Notes under the pieces: model-generated
Told to the model about the DNA's origin: nothing
Database searches by the model: none
The model's input: the letters and a program-made list of their open reading frames with translations, nothing else
Shown: positions 24,251 to 33,422 of the stretch, one piece after another
Layout: every line of letters begins with the position of its first letter
Position numbering within the stretch: position 1 is the stretch's first letter
Made by a program: the position numbers and the translations under genes
Assembly (NCBI GenBank): GCA_040387475.1
Contig: JAZKDT010000001.1
Span: forward strand, 124,001 to 188,000
Direction of reading: 5' to 3'
Source: UBA4416 sp040387475
GTDB taxonomy: Bacteria > Bacteroidota > Bacteroidia > B-17B0 > Aurantibacillaceae
Length of the DNA: 64,000 nucleotides

Positions 24251-26971
24251 ATGGACAAATTTTCCTTTGTTGGCACAAGCGACGTAAACGCTATTGAGAG
24301 TTTATTTTTGCAGTATAACCAAAACCCCGATTCTGTAGACGCCTCATGGCGTGATTTTTTTAAAGGCTTCGAATTTGCGCGTACATCGTACGATGCAGAA
24401 GGAGGAGCAATTCCTGAAAATGTAACCAAAGAGTTTAAAGTAATAGGTTTAATTACCGGTTACCGTCAGCGTGGTCACTTATTTACCAAAACAAATCCTG
24501 TTCGTCAGCGCCGTACTTACGAACCAACCTTGGCTCTCGAGAATTTTGGCTTATCTGACAAAGATCTCGACACCGTTTTTCAGGCTGGTAATGAAATTGG
24601 GCTTGGTGCCGCCAAGTTAAAAGACATTATTGCTCATTTGGAGCAAACCTATTGCCAAAGTATTGGCGTTGAATATTTATATATGCGCGAACCTAAAGTT
24701 CTGAAATGGATGCAGGAGCGCATGGAAAAGAATAAAAACACGCCGACTTTTTCTAACGAACAGAAAAAAACAATTCTGAAAAAATTAACCCAGGCGGTTG
24801 TTTTTGAAAGTTTTTTACATACCAAATTTGTTGGTCAAAAACGCTTCTCGTTAGAAGGGGGCGAATCCGTAATTCCTGCGATCAATACATTGATGGAACA
24901 TGGCGCAAATTTAGGTATCGAAGATTACGTGATTGGAATGGCTCACCGCGGACGTTTGAACGTGTTGACCAATATCATGAATAAAAATTATAAAGATGTA
25001 TTTACTGAGTTTGAGGGCCGACCAAGTGAAGACTCTTTGTTTGATGGTGATGTAAAATACCATATGGGTTATTCATCCGATCAGTTAAGCGATGATGGTA
25101 AAAATGTACATATCAGCTTAACACCAAACCCTTCTCATTTAGAAACCTCAGCAGCGGTTGTTCAGGGAATTGTTCGTTCTAAAATTGACAGCCGTCACGG
25201 TGGTGACAACTCAAAAGCGTGTCCTGTAATTTTACATGGTGATGCGGCTATTGCCGGACAAGGGTTGGTTTATGAATTAGTGCAAATGAGCCAGCTCGAC
25301 GGTTACAAAACCGGTGGAACTGTTCACTTTGTGATCAATAACCAGGTTGGATTTACTACAAACTTCCTTGACGGTCGTTCATCAACTTATTGTACGGACG
25401 TTGCAAAGGTGGTATTAAGCCCGGTTTTCCACGTAAATGGTGATGATGTTGAAGCCTTATGTTTCATTTCAAAACTCGCAATGGAATTCCGCCAAACATT
25501 TCATCGCGATGTGTTTATTGATGTATTATGTTACCGTAAATATGGTCATAACGAAGGTGACGAGCCTCGTTTTACTCAACCAATGCTATACAAAGCCATT
25601 GCCGCTCACGCCAATTCAAAAGATATTTATGTTGAAAAGTTAAAGGCTGAAAACTCACCTTTAGCGGCTGAAGCAAAAGACATAGAAACAGCTTTCAAAG
25701 CCGAATTGGATGCTAATTTGGATGAAGCTAAAAAAACAGAGAAAGCAAAAATTACCTCTTTCTTAGAAGGAAACTGGAAAGGTGTAAAAATGGCAACAGC
25801 TGCTGATTTCGAAGAATCCCCCAAAACGGCCATTGACGAAAAATTGTTTTTAGAAATCGCTAAAAAATCAACTGAACTACCTAAAGACAAAAAATTCTTT
25901 AATAAAATTCAGAAGTTGTTTGATGATCGTAAGGCAATGATTGCTAATGATAATTACGATTGGGCCATGGGCGAATTATTAGCCTATGCTTCTTTAATGA
26001 AAGAAGGGTTTCCTGTGCGTTTTAGCGGACAAGACGTTGAGCGTGGGACATTCTCTCACCGTCATGCCATTGTAAAATTAGAAGACAGTGAAGAAGAATA
26101 TACGCCACTAAATAACATTGATGCTAAAGTAAAATTTGAGATCTACAATTCATTATTAAGTGAATATGGTGTTTTAGGTTTTGAATATGGTTATGCATTT
26201 GCTGCACCAAGTACACTTACTATTTGGGAAGCACAATTTGGCGATTTCTTCAACGGTGCTCAAATTATTATTGATCAATACCTAACATCCGCCGAATATA
26301 AATGGCGCCGGATGAATGGTTTGGTTATGTTATTGCCTCATGGTTACGAAGGTCAGGGGCCTGAACATTCAAGTGCACGTATGGAACGGTTTTTACAGGC
26401 CTGTGCCGAAAACAATATGCAGATCGTTAACGCTACAACACCGGCTCAACAGTTCCATGTGTTACGTCGCCAGTTAAAACGCGATTTCCGTAAACCATTG
26501 GTTTGCTTTACACCTAAAAAATTATTACGCTATCCAACCTGTGTAAGTAAGTTAACCGACTTTACAAAAGCTAATTTCCAGGAAGTATTGGATGACACCA
26601 TCGATGCTAAAAAAGTAAGCCGCGTTGCTTTCTGCTCAGGCAAAGTTTATTATGATCTGATAGAGCGCAGAGAAAAAGAAGGCGTTGATGACATTGCTTT
26701 TATTCGTTTAGAACAATTATATCCTTTCCCTAAAAAACAAGTAGAGTCTATTTTAAAAAAATATAGCAAAGCCACTCATTATTCATTTGTTCAGGAAGAG
26801 CCTGAAAATATGGGTCCTTGGCGTTTTGTGGACAAAAATTTACGTGCGTTGAATTTAACCTACTACGGAAGAAACGAAGCTGCCAGCCCCGCAACAGGTT
26901 TTGCAAAGCGACATGCGAAAGAGAACGAAGATATTATGACAAATATTTTTTCTAAAGTACTGGTGAAATAA
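24251..26971 (+). CDS. sucA: 2-oxoglutarate dehydrogenase E1 component
   Basis: Thiamine-diphosphate-dependent decarboxylase of the 2-oxoglutarate dehydrogenase complex (TCA cycle). FVGTSDVNAIESLFLQYNQNPDSV at the N-terminus is the short E2-binding region; GMAHRGRLNVLTN, LHGDAAIAGQGLVYE and VGFTT are TPP-domain motifs; MNGLVMLLPHGYEGQGPEHSS is in the central transketolase domain; FVQEEPENMGPW closes the C-terminal domain. 906 aa is normal. sucB follows 99 nt downstream; the spacer is AT-rich without a terminator, so the two are likely co-transcribed. E3 is not in this window. Confidence 0.97.
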   Translation: MDKFSFVGTSDVNAIESLFLQYNQNPDSVDASWRDFFKGFEFARTSYDAEGGAIPENVTKEFKVIGLITGYRQRGHLFTKTNPVRQRRTYEPTLALENFGLSDKDLDTVFQAGNEIGLGAAKLKDIIAHLEQTYCQSIGVEYLYMREPKVLKWMQERMEKNKNTPTFSNEQKKTILKKLTQAVVFESFLHTKFVGQKRFSLEGGESVIPAINTLMEHGANLGIEDYVIGMAHRGRLNVLTNIMNKNYKDVFTEFEGRPSEDSLFDGDVKYHMGYSSDQLSDDGKNVHISLTPNPSHLETSAAVVQGIVRSKIDSRHGGDNSKACPVILHGDAAIAGQGLVYELVQMSQLDGYKTGGTVHFVINNQVGFTTNFLDGRSSTYCTDVAKVVLSPVFHVNGDDVEALCFISKLAMEFRQTFHRDVFIDVLCYRKYGHNEGDEPRFTQPMLYKAIAAHANSKDIYVEKLKAENSPLAAEAKDIETAFKAELDANLDEAKKTEKAKITSFLEGNWKGVKMATAADFEESPKTAIDEKLFLEIAKKSTELPKDKKFFNKIQKLFDDRKAMIANDNYDWAMGELLAYASLMKEGFPVRFSGQDVERGTFSHRHAIVKLEDSEEEYTPLNNIDAKVKFEIYNSLLSEYGVLGFEYGYAFAAPSTLTIWEAQFGDFFNGAQIIIDQYLTSAEYKWRRMNGLVMLLPHGYEGQGPEHSSARMERFLQACAENNMQIVNATTPAQQFHVLRRQLKRDFRKPLVCFTPKKLLRYPTCVSKLTDFTKANFQEVLDDTIDAKKVSRVAFCSGKVYYDLIERREKEGVDDIAFIRLEQLYPFPKKQVESILKKYSKATHYSFVQEEPENMGPWRFVDKNLRALNLTYYGRNEAASPATGFAKRHAKENEDIMTNIFSKVLVK

Positions 26972-27070
26972 GGAATAGAAAAGACTGCTTGACTTAAGGC
27001 ACAACAGATATTAAAAACTAAGAATACGAACATCCAACATTTATAATTTAAAATTTAACGTTTAGTATAT

Positions 27071-28333
27071 ATGGCAATTGTAGAATTAAAAGTACCAAGC
27101 CCGGGAGAATCTATTACAGAAGTAGTTATTGCCCGTTGGGTAAAAAACACCGGTGATGTTGTTGAAAAAGATGAAGTGTTAGCGGAGATCGATTCTGATA
27201 AAGCTACGCTTACTTTAAATGCAGAAGAAAGCGGTAAAATTGAAGTGTTAGCGGCAGAAGGTGATACCGTAAAAGTTGGGCAAGTTGTAGTGAAAATTGA
27301 TACCTCGGTAAAACCTGAAGCTAAAGCAGAAGCTCCTAAAACCGAAAAGAAGGAAGAAGTAAAAACAGAAGCTAAAAAGGAAGAGCCAAAGAAAGAGGTA
27401 GCAAGCGGTAAGCAGGATGCCACCTACGCAACCGGTACTCCAAGTATTGCAGCAGCCAAAATGATGGCAGAAAATAATATTTCAGCTAATCAAATGAACG
27501 GTACGGGCAAAGACGGTCGTATTACCAAGCAAGACGTGTTAGCGGCTTTATCTAACGGTTTACCAACTGCGCAAAAAGTACTCGGCAATAGCTGGCAAGG
27601 CGGCAGAGACAAAGAACGTTCTAAAATGACGTCTTTGCGTAAAACAGTTGCTAAGCGTTTGGTTGCCGTAAAAAATGAGACTGCTATGTTAACCACCTTT
27701 AATGAGGTTGACATGAGCGAGATTTATGCCATCAGAGCAAAATACAAAGATAAATTCAAAGAAGTTTACGGAACTAATGTTGGTTTCATGAGCTTTTTTA
27801 CAAAAGCGGTAACTGAAGCTTTATTCCATTACCCTGCAGTAAACGGTATGATAGATGGCGAAGAGATCGTCTATAATAAGTATTGTGATATTGGTATTGC
27901 TGTAAGCGCACCAAAAGGATTAATGGTTCCTGTGTTACGTAATGCAGAGTTAATGAGCATAGCTGATATCGAAAAAGGAATTAAAGAAGTAGCCTTAAAA
28001 GCCCGTGACGGAAAATTAACCATTGATGATATGACCGGCGGAACGTTTACAATCACTAACGGTGGTGTTTTTGGAAGTATGATGAGTACGCCAATTATTA
28101 ATCCGCCGCAAAGTGCTATTTTAGGGATGCATAACGTGGTTGATCGCCCTATGGCTGTTAACGGACAAGTTGTTATTCGACCAATGATGTACATTGCATT
28201 AAGCTATGATCATAGAATTATTGACGGAAGAGAAAGCGTTGGCTTCCTTGTAAAAGTGAAGGAAATGCTTGAAAATCCAAGCCGCATGTTATTTGGTGGC
28301 AAAGTTCCTGAAGAAATATTATTGGGACTGTAA
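27071..28333 (+). CDS. sucB: 2-oxoglutarate dehydrogenase E2 (dihydrolipoyl succinyltransferase)
   Basis: 420 aa with the three expected parts: a lipoyl domain with the lipoylated K44 in EIDSDKATL, an Ala/Lys/Glu-rich linker (about residues 77-115), a peripheral subunit-binding domain (TPSIAAAKMMAENNIS...GRITKQDVLAAL), and the catalytic domain ending in SYDHRIIDGRES, with H381 and D385 as active-site residues. It transfers the succinyl group to CoA. It follows sucA and is followed by a strong terminator. Confidence 0.97.
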   Translation: MAIVELKVPSPGESITEVVIARWVKNTGDVVEKDEVLAEIDSDKATLTLNAEESGKIEVLAAEGDTVKVGQVVVKIDTSVKPEAKAEAPKTEKKEEVKTEAKKEEPKKEVASGKQDATYATGTPSIAAAKMMAENNISANQMNGTGKDGRITKQDVLAALSNGLPTAQKVLGNSWQGGRDKERSKMTSLRKTVAKRLVAVKNETAMLTTFNEVDMSEIYAIRAKYKDKFKEVYGTNVGFMSFFTKAVTEALFHYPAVNGMIDGEEIVYNKYCDIGIAVSAPKGLMVPVLRNAELMSIADIEKGIKEVALKARDGKLTIDDMTGGTFTITNGGVFGSMMSTPIINPPQSAILGMHNVVDRPMAVNGQVVIRPMMYIALSYDHRIIDGRESVGFLVKVKEMLENPSRMLFGGKVPEEILLGL

Positions 28334-28372
28334 TGCAGAACGCTTGACCATATTTTATCACATTTATAATTA

Positions 28373-28405
28373 AAAAAAACCCCGATAAAACTATCGGGGT
28401 TTTTA
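28373..28405. terminator. Intrinsic terminator after sucB
   Basis: ACCCCGATA / TATCGGGGT arms around a 4-nt loop (28388-28391), flanked by an A-run and a T-run, 40-70 nt after the sucB stop. Confidence 0.9.
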
Positions 28406-28453
28406 TTTATATAAAACAAATAGTATACCTTTATTAATCACTTTACAGACGAT

Positions 28454-30718
28454 ATGAAAAAATTAGCTCTCATGTGTTTTTTGTTTTTAATCGCTACATC
28501 ACAAAGTGTGAGTCAGGATAAAACCATTGACTCTCTTAAACTGGCGCTAAAAAAGGCCACCCATGATACTACCCGCTGTAATATTTTAAATGCCCTGATT
28601 GAAGCTGAAGCCAGTGACACTATATGGCCAATCTATAATGATCAACTCTTAAAGTTAAGCCAAAAAAATATGGTTGGTTCACCAGCATTAAAAAAATTCT
28701 ATTTAAAGCATCTTGCTGATGCAACAAACAATTTAGGTGTTCTCACTTCAAACCAGGGTAACAATAACGAAGCTCTGGAGTACTACTTTAAAGGCCTGAA
28801 AATGCAGGAAGAGATTGGAAGTAAAATGGGAATTGCTACTACCTTAAATAACATAGGGCTTATTTATAAAAATCGTGGCGATATTAAGAAGGCATTGGAA
28901 TGTTACAATAAAAGCTTAAAGATTTACGAAGACATCGATAATAAAACAGGGATCGCCAACGCCTTGAACAACATGGGTCTCATTTATAACAATCAGGGTG
29001 ATGTTGGAAAAGCATTGGAGTATTTGGACAAAACGTTGAAAATGTACGAGGAAATCGGTAACAAATATGGGATTGCTACTTCCTTCAACAACATCGGTTT
29101 TATTTACAATAATCAGGGCGATTTTAAAAAAGCGCTGGAATATATGGTAAATGGCATGAACATGTACAATGAGATCGGTGATAAAAGTGGTTCCGCAAAT
29201 GCTTTGGCAAACATTGGGCCCATTTACCGGGCTTTGGGCGATATGAAAAAAGCGTTGGATTACTCAACCAAAAGTTTGAAGTTGAGCGAGGAAATTGGCG
29301 ATAAAAATTTAATGGCTAATTCTTTAAATAACATTGGTTACATATATCAAATTCAGCGCGACCCTAAAAAAGCGTTGGAGTATTATGTCAAAAGCCTGAA
29401 GCTGTACGAAGAAATGGGCGATAAAGATGGGGTTTCTAATGCTTTACACAATATCGGCGATATCCATCGAAGTTTGGGTAATATTAAAACGGCTATAGAA
29501 TTTGCCGAAAAAAGTATGGTAATAGCGAAGGAACTAGCATCTCCTCAAAGAATATATAGCAACGCTTTGTCTCTTTACAAGATAAATAAAGATATGGGAA
29601 ATGCTGAAAAAGCACTGGCATATTACGAAGAATATATTACCATGCGTGATAGTATCAACAATCAAAAAACTAAAAAAGCCAGCATAAAGTCGCAATTTAA
29701 ATATGAGTATGAAAAAAAAGCGGCCGCCGACAGTGTAAAGGTTGCGGAAGAAAGAAAGATCGTAGTTGTGCAGTTAAAACAGGAAAAAACACAACGGTTG
29801 GCATTATATGGAGGGCTCGTTTTAGTAGTTCTGTTTGCTGGGTTTATGTTTAACCGTTTCAAAATTAGTCAAAAACAAAAACAGATCATTGAGATTAAAG
29901 AAAAGGAAACGCAATCACAGAATACAATTATTACACAACAAAAGCATTTAGTTGAAGAAAAGCACCGCGAAATAACAGACAGTATTAGCTACGCTGAGCG
30001 CATCCAGCGTAGCTTTTTAGCATCACAGGAAATACTGGATGCAAACCTAAACGATTTCTTTATTTTGTTTAAACCAAAGGCGGTAGTAAGTGGCGACTTC
30101 TACTGGGCCTCCAAATTAAGAAATGGAAATTTTGCTTTAGCAATAGCCGACAGTACAGGTCATGGTGTGCCTGGAGCAATTATGAGTTTGCTCAACGTTA
30201 CCAGTCTTGAAAAAGCTATAGAGCACCATACAAATCCTGCAGACATTTTAAATCGCACACGTTCAACTATCATTGATCGTTTAAAAAAAGACGGAAGTAT
30301 GGAGGGTGGAAAAGATGGCATGGATTGCAGTTTATTAGTGTTCGATTTTCCTAATAAACAGTTGCATATAGCCGCAGCTAACAATCCTGTTTGGATCATC
30401 AGAAATAATGAAATGATTGAGATCAGGCCAGACAAAATGCCTGTTGGTAAAAACGACAGGGAAACAGAATCTTTTACACTACACACACTGGATCTGTTAA
30501 CCGGAGATACCATCTATACTTTAACAGATGGCTTTCCTGATCAGTTTGGCGGACCAAACGGTAAAAAATTTATGAGTAAAAAACTCAAAGAACTATTGCT
30601 TTCTAACAACAGTTTATCAATATCTCAACAAAAAGATTTATTAGACGTTACCTTCAAAAACTGGCTCGGTGATTTGGAACAAATTGACGATGTATGTGTA
30701 ATGGGCATTCGAATATAG
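28454..30718 (+). CDS. TPR-sensor SpoIIE-type PP2C phosphatase
   Basis: 754 aa. A signal peptide is followed by a periplasmic region with eight ~40-residue TPR repeats (LNNIG-x-IY-x3-GD-x-KKALEYY pattern, residues about 88-402), a coiled coil, one TM helix (LALYGGLVLVVLFAGFMF, about residue 455), a linker coiled coil and a cytoplasmic PP2C domain (about 510-754) with VSGDFYW, DSTGHGVPGAIMS, KDGMDCSLL, LTDGFPDQFGG and QIDDVCVMG. It should dephosphorylate a Ser/Thr phosphoprotein, probably of STAS type, in response to a periplasmic protein-protein signal. No kinase/antagonist pair lies next to it. Its sensor half is close to that of the TPR histidine kinase at 60999-63122. Confidence 0.9.
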   Translation: MKKLALMCFLFLIATSQSVSQDKTIDSLKLALKKATHDTTRCNILNALIEAEASDTIWPIYNDQLLKLSQKNMVGSPALKKFYLKHLADATNNLGVLTSNQGNNNEALEYYFKGLKMQEEIGSKMGIATTLNNIGLIYKNRGDIKKALECYNKSLKIYEDIDNKTGIANALNNMGLIYNNQGDVGKALEYLDKTLKMYEEIGNKYGIATSFNNIGFIYNNQGDFKKALEYMVNGMNMYNEIGDKSGSANALANIGPIYRALGDMKKALDYSTKSLKLSEEIGDKNLMANSLNNIGYIYQIQRDPKKALEYYVKSLKLYEEMGDKDGVSNALHNIGDIHRSLGNIKTAIEFAEKSMVIAKELASPQRIYSNALSLYKINKDMGNAEKALAYYEEYITMRDSINNQKTKKASIKSQFKYEYEKKAAADSVKVAEERKIVVVQLKQEKTQRLALYGGLVLVVLFAGFMFNRFKISQKQKQIIEIKEKETQSQNTIITQQKHLVEEKHREITDSISYAERIQRSFLASQEILDANLNDFFILFKPKAVVSGDFYWASKLRNGNFALAIADSTGHGVPGAIMSLLNVTSLEKAIEHHTNPADILNRTRSTIIDRLKKDGSMEGGKDGMDCSLLVFDFPNKQLHIAAANNPVWIIRNNEMIEIRPDKMPVGKNDRETESFTLHTLDLLTGDTIYTLTDGFPDQFGGPNGKKFMSKKLKELLLSNNSLSISQQKDLLDVTFKNWLGDLEQIDDVCVMGIRI
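28715..29661 (+). repeat. Tandem 120-bp coding repeats (eight TPR units)
   Basis: The DNA repeats with a 120-bp period encode the TPR units of the phosphatase. The middle six units are close enough at the nucleotide level (words such as aacatcGG-tttatttacaataatcaggg recur) to recombine and change copy number. Confidence 0.8.
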
Positions 30719-30873
30719 TTGGAAGATAATAGCGATTATTAACTGTGTTTATGCATTAAAACAGTAAATTAATCTCTTAATAATTCAGCTTAAACGAAAT
30801 ATTGCTTTATATTTACTACTCAAAGCGTATGCCGAAAAGCTTAAAGAGTAGGCAAAAAACTAAACACTATTTT

Positions 30874-31569
30874 ATGAAAAAGACCTTAAGTATTTTAGGA
30901 GTTGCGGCTCTTTCTGTTATCTGTTCAGGTAATGCAAATGCCCAGGATATGGAAAAATTTAAAGCCGATATGGGTAAGAAATCGGTAATGGGTAAAGAAG
31001 TAAGGGTTCCTTACACAGATGTGATCACTTATTATGGTTATGTGAAACCGGGAGCGAAACCCGATGAAGAAAAAGGTGGAAAAAAATATTACTATTTATA
31101 CGTTTGGATTCCTGCAGTAGCACCAGAAATTGGTATACGTATGATTTCTCCCGTTCCCGCTAAAATGACTCCAGAGAAAGAAGATTTTCAGGCAGCTGAT
31201 TATGATGCCAACAAGGCAGATACTAAAAACTTTTTTGATACTTGGATTTCTTTCGAAAAAGCAGAAGGTGTTACCTCTGCAGCTGATATTGCTACTAAAG
31301 GCAAAACAGCGAAATGGAATCAAATTGATTCCAATGATGATTCAAGCGAAATGCCGGCTCAACCATCAGGGAGCAAATATAACTCTATGATGCGTATTAC
31401 AAGTGAAGTAAGTAATCCCTTAAAAGCATTAACGGTTGGTTTATACCGTATTGGATTTACGACTTATAAAACAGGCGAAGTGCAAGGAAGTTTTGCAGCT
31501 CAATTAGGATCACCTGTAAAATTACCCGGAACTAAAGTGGCTCCCACTTTAGAATTATTAGCGAAATAA
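30874..31569 (+). CDS. LipL32-like secreted protein (231 aa)
   Basis: The mature sequence closely follows LipL32, the major surface lipoprotein of Leptospira: YGYVKPGAKPDE, KYYYLYVWIPAVAPEIGIRM, FFDTWISFEKAEGV, the acidic loop QIDSNDDSS where LipL32 binds calcium, KYNSMMRI, and GLYRIGFTTYKTGEVQGSF. The start at 30874 gives the signal peptide MKKTLSILGVAALSVICSGNANAQ; the Cys at 17 lacks a lipobox (SVIC), and ANA-QD is a normal signal peptidase I site, so the protein is probably not lipidated. A longer frame back to 30802 adds 24 residues before the signal and is rejected. The start region has TATATTTA. Role unknown in this phylum. Confidence 0.87.
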   Translation: MKKTLSILGVAALSVICSGNANAQDMEKFKADMGKKSVMGKEVRVPYTDVITYYGYVKPGAKPDEEKGGKKYYYLYVWIPAVAPEIGIRMISPVPAKMTPEKEDFQAADYDANKADTKNFFDTWISFEKAEGVTSAADIATKGKTAKWNQIDSNDDSSEMPAQPSGSKYNSMMRITSEVSNPLKALTVGLYRIGFTTYKTGEVQGSFAAQLGSPVKLPGTKVAPTLELLAK

Positions 31570-31593
31570 TTATCTGAATTAAATACCATTAAC

Positions 31594-31622
31594 AGCCACT
31601 CCGAAAAGGGTGGCTTTTTTAT
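31594..31622 (+). terminator. Intrinsic terminator after the LipL32-like gene
   Basis: AGCCACTC and its partner GGGTGGCT (one G-T pair) around a GAAA-type loop, followed by six or more T. Confidence 0.8.
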
Positions 31623-31652
31623 TACATCGTCTATAATTGAACTTCAAACACA

Positions 31653-32825
31653 CTAGTTCTGCAACACTAATTTTCGGGTAAAAATTTTGTCTTTTACGTA
31701 TAACGAGACAAAATAAATTCCGCCCACAAATTTACTTACATCTATGTCGGTAGATGGATTCTCCAGATCGGCAAAAAAGATTTCTTCTCCCAGTATATTT
31801 TTTATCGACACCTTACTGTTCACGTGCAAATTGGTTTGCAGCCTGATCAGCCCTTTGCCGGGATTGGGATAAAGGGAAAGAGTTACGGATGCTTCGCCAG
31901 TTTCCGGCACATCGGTAGTGAGGTTCTTTTTAGGTAAAAAGCCATAAGCAAACCATTGTATGCCTTCCGGATGAATATAGGTTTTCCAAAGCCCTGTTTC
32001 TGCCGTTAAACTATTTGTCAAATCGTTATAGGGAAGAAAAAAAGGATTTGCATTAACCCAGCTTTGCATAAAGGCCGGTTCAGAACTATATAAACTCATA
32101 ACCTTTATGCTTGTATTTGCACCAGCTAAAAATTGTAGTCTCGGTTTTAAATAATTGTATTGATATGACGCCGAATAATTAGCCGAAGGAATGTAGGCGC
32201 TTACTAAAACCCGGTCAACGCCTGTTTGAACAATTTGTTTTGCCTGACCGGTATTAAAAAAACCAAAGTAGGCTTCCGATTTTTGCCCGGTGGCATTTGC
32301 CAGCGAATCTATACGCGTGAGCGTGTTTTTATAAAAACCAAAAGCCCCCGCGGTATCACAAGTAAAACCGTTAGGTTGTAAGTATGTGGAACAATAGTAA
32401 GAACCCGATGTGACAGATGAAGCGATCCAGAATTCAAACTCTAAATTATACACATCTATTTTTTGATTACTCGATGCATGTTGCTGGTTATAAACATGGA
32501 TCACGTTTCTGAAAAACGTATAGTTCTCGGCAGCAACACCCACTTCGGCAATGCTATACTGAGTTTTTGCTTTATTGATAAAGTTAGAGAACGACTGCGC
32601 TGTGGTAGTGTTTGTGAGAGGTGTAGCAGCATTTACCTGGTGTACATTATAAAGCGTTAGGTAATTAAATCCATTGTTTTGGGCAAATAATAAAACACTG
32701 TCCTCTTTGGCGGTATTGCCTAAAATGGTATTGAAACCATTTACATAAAATCCCTTTATGTTTTGTGAATACATGCTAAACGCAATTACTGTGAACACGA
32801 TTAAAATAAATGATTTCCTGTTCAT
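31653..32825 (-). CDS. T9SS type A sorting-domain protein (390 aa)
   Basis: The ATG at 32825 (not 32900) begins a signal peptide, MNRKSFILIVFTVIAFSMYSQ. The body (about residues 22-300) has an alternating beta/alpha pattern (GFYVNGFNTILG, FNYLTLYNVH, EVGVAAENYTFF, VYNLEFEFWI, VDRVLVSAYIP, IKVMSLYSSE) suggesting a TIM-barrel-like fold, possibly glycoside-hydrolase-like, but no catalytic motif can be named. The last ~80 residues are a type A sorting domain (LSLYPNPGKG...GGIYFVSLYVKDKIFTRKLVLQN). It follows the haem-binding protein gene by 16 nt. Confidence 0.82.
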   Translation of the reverse strand: MNRKSFILIVFTVIAFSMYSQNIKGFYVNGFNTILGNTAKEDSVLLFAQNNGFNYLTLYNVHQVNAATPLTNTTTAQSFSNFINKAKTQYSIAEVGVAAENYTFFRNVIHVYNQQHASSNQKIDVYNLEFEFWIASSVTSGSYYCSTYLQPNGFTCDTAGAFGFYKNTLTRIDSLANATGQKSEAYFGFFNTGQAKQIVQTGVDRVLVSAYIPSANYSASYQYNYLKPRLQFLAGANTSIKVMSLYSSEPAFMQSWVNANPFFLPYNDLTNSLTAETGLWKTYIHPEGIQWFAYGFLPKKNLTTDVPETGEASVTLSLYPNPGKGLIRLQTNLHVNSKVSIKNILGEEIFFADLENPSTDIDVSKFVGGIYFVSLYVKDKIFTRKLVLQN

Positions 32826-32841
32826 ACCTTCAAAGGATTGA

Positions 32842-33327
32842 TTAATGCTTTTGATCTTCCGAAGGCGCCAACGTAGTTTTCTGTCCCTTAAAAAATTCAA
32901 CTAATTGCAGTCGCTGAGCATCTGTTAATTTCGCCTCCTTATGCATTGTAGTGTAAGATATCATCGGCATCTCTCCTTCTTCTACCATTTCAACACATTC
33001 ATCAAGTTTGTGATTTTTCTTTTTCTCCGAGTAGCTTCCCCAAATCGAAAAATTCAAATGATGGCTTCCTTCATCAATGTGGTGCTTTATCCACCACGAC
33101 ACCGGCGCTATATTTGTATACCAGGGAAATGTTGGCTGATGAGAATGACAATCATAACAGGCTGTTTTTAATGTGTTTGCAACCTCAGCATTGGCAGATG
33201 TTAATGCAATAAAGTCGGTTGAAGAATCAACCGGTTGGGTGGTTTTATCAATCCTGAATGACTGGATCAATAAAAAGAACAACGCTAAAAATATTGCGAT
33301 GTTTTTGGCACTAAAACGTTTTTTCAT
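32842..33327 (-). CDS. Haem-binding (Haem_bd-type) c-type cytochrome-like protein (161 aa)
   Basis: An N-terminal membrane anchor (IAIFLALFFLLIQSF) precedes CYDCH, a CxxCH haem c attachment site near residue 58, followed by SHQPTFPWYTNIAPVSWWIKHH, the signature of the haem-binding domain family seen in Bacteroidota. A conserved Met-rich segment (GEMPMISYTTMH) may supply the sixth ligand. Expected at the periplasmic face of the inner membrane in electron transfer or haem handling. ATG at 33327 is chosen over TTG two codons upstream. It is co-directional with the T9SS gene that follows 16 nt later. Confidence 0.88.
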   Translation of the reverse strand: MKKRFSAKNIAIFLALFFLLIQSFRIDKTTQPVDSSTDFIALTSANAEVANTLKTACYDCHSHQPTFPWYTNIAPVSWWIKHHIDEGSHHLNFSIWGSYSEKKKNHKLDECVEMVEEGEMPMISYTTMHKEAKLTDAQRLQLVEFFKGQKTTLAPSEDQKH

Positions 33328-33411
33328 ATTCAATTAATTTAAGAAATAATAACACTATGTAAATATGACTTAATTTTTGAAATCATACCTTTATTCAAGT
33401 AATTTATTATT

Positions 33412-33419
33412 TACATTTG
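33412..33419 (+). promoter_or_regulatory. -7 box TACATTTG, 3 nt before a start codon
   Basis: Perfect TAnnTTTG; three bases separate it from the ATG at 33423, so the message would begin at or next to the start codon. No matching -33 element is seen. Confidence 0.5.
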
Positions 33420-33422
33420 ACT

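Noticed and set aside
26972..27070. AT-rich TTTATAATTTAAAATTT spacer between sucA and sucB as a promoter
   Set aside because: No full TAnnTTTG box; looks like low-complexity spacer within an operon.
28715..29661. Regular 120-bp repeats as a possible CRISPR array
   Set aside because: They are in-frame TPR coding units with no spacer-like variable blocks.
30802..30873. Upstream extension of the LipL32-like frame
   Set aside because: Adds a basic stretch before a complete signal peptide that begins at 30874.
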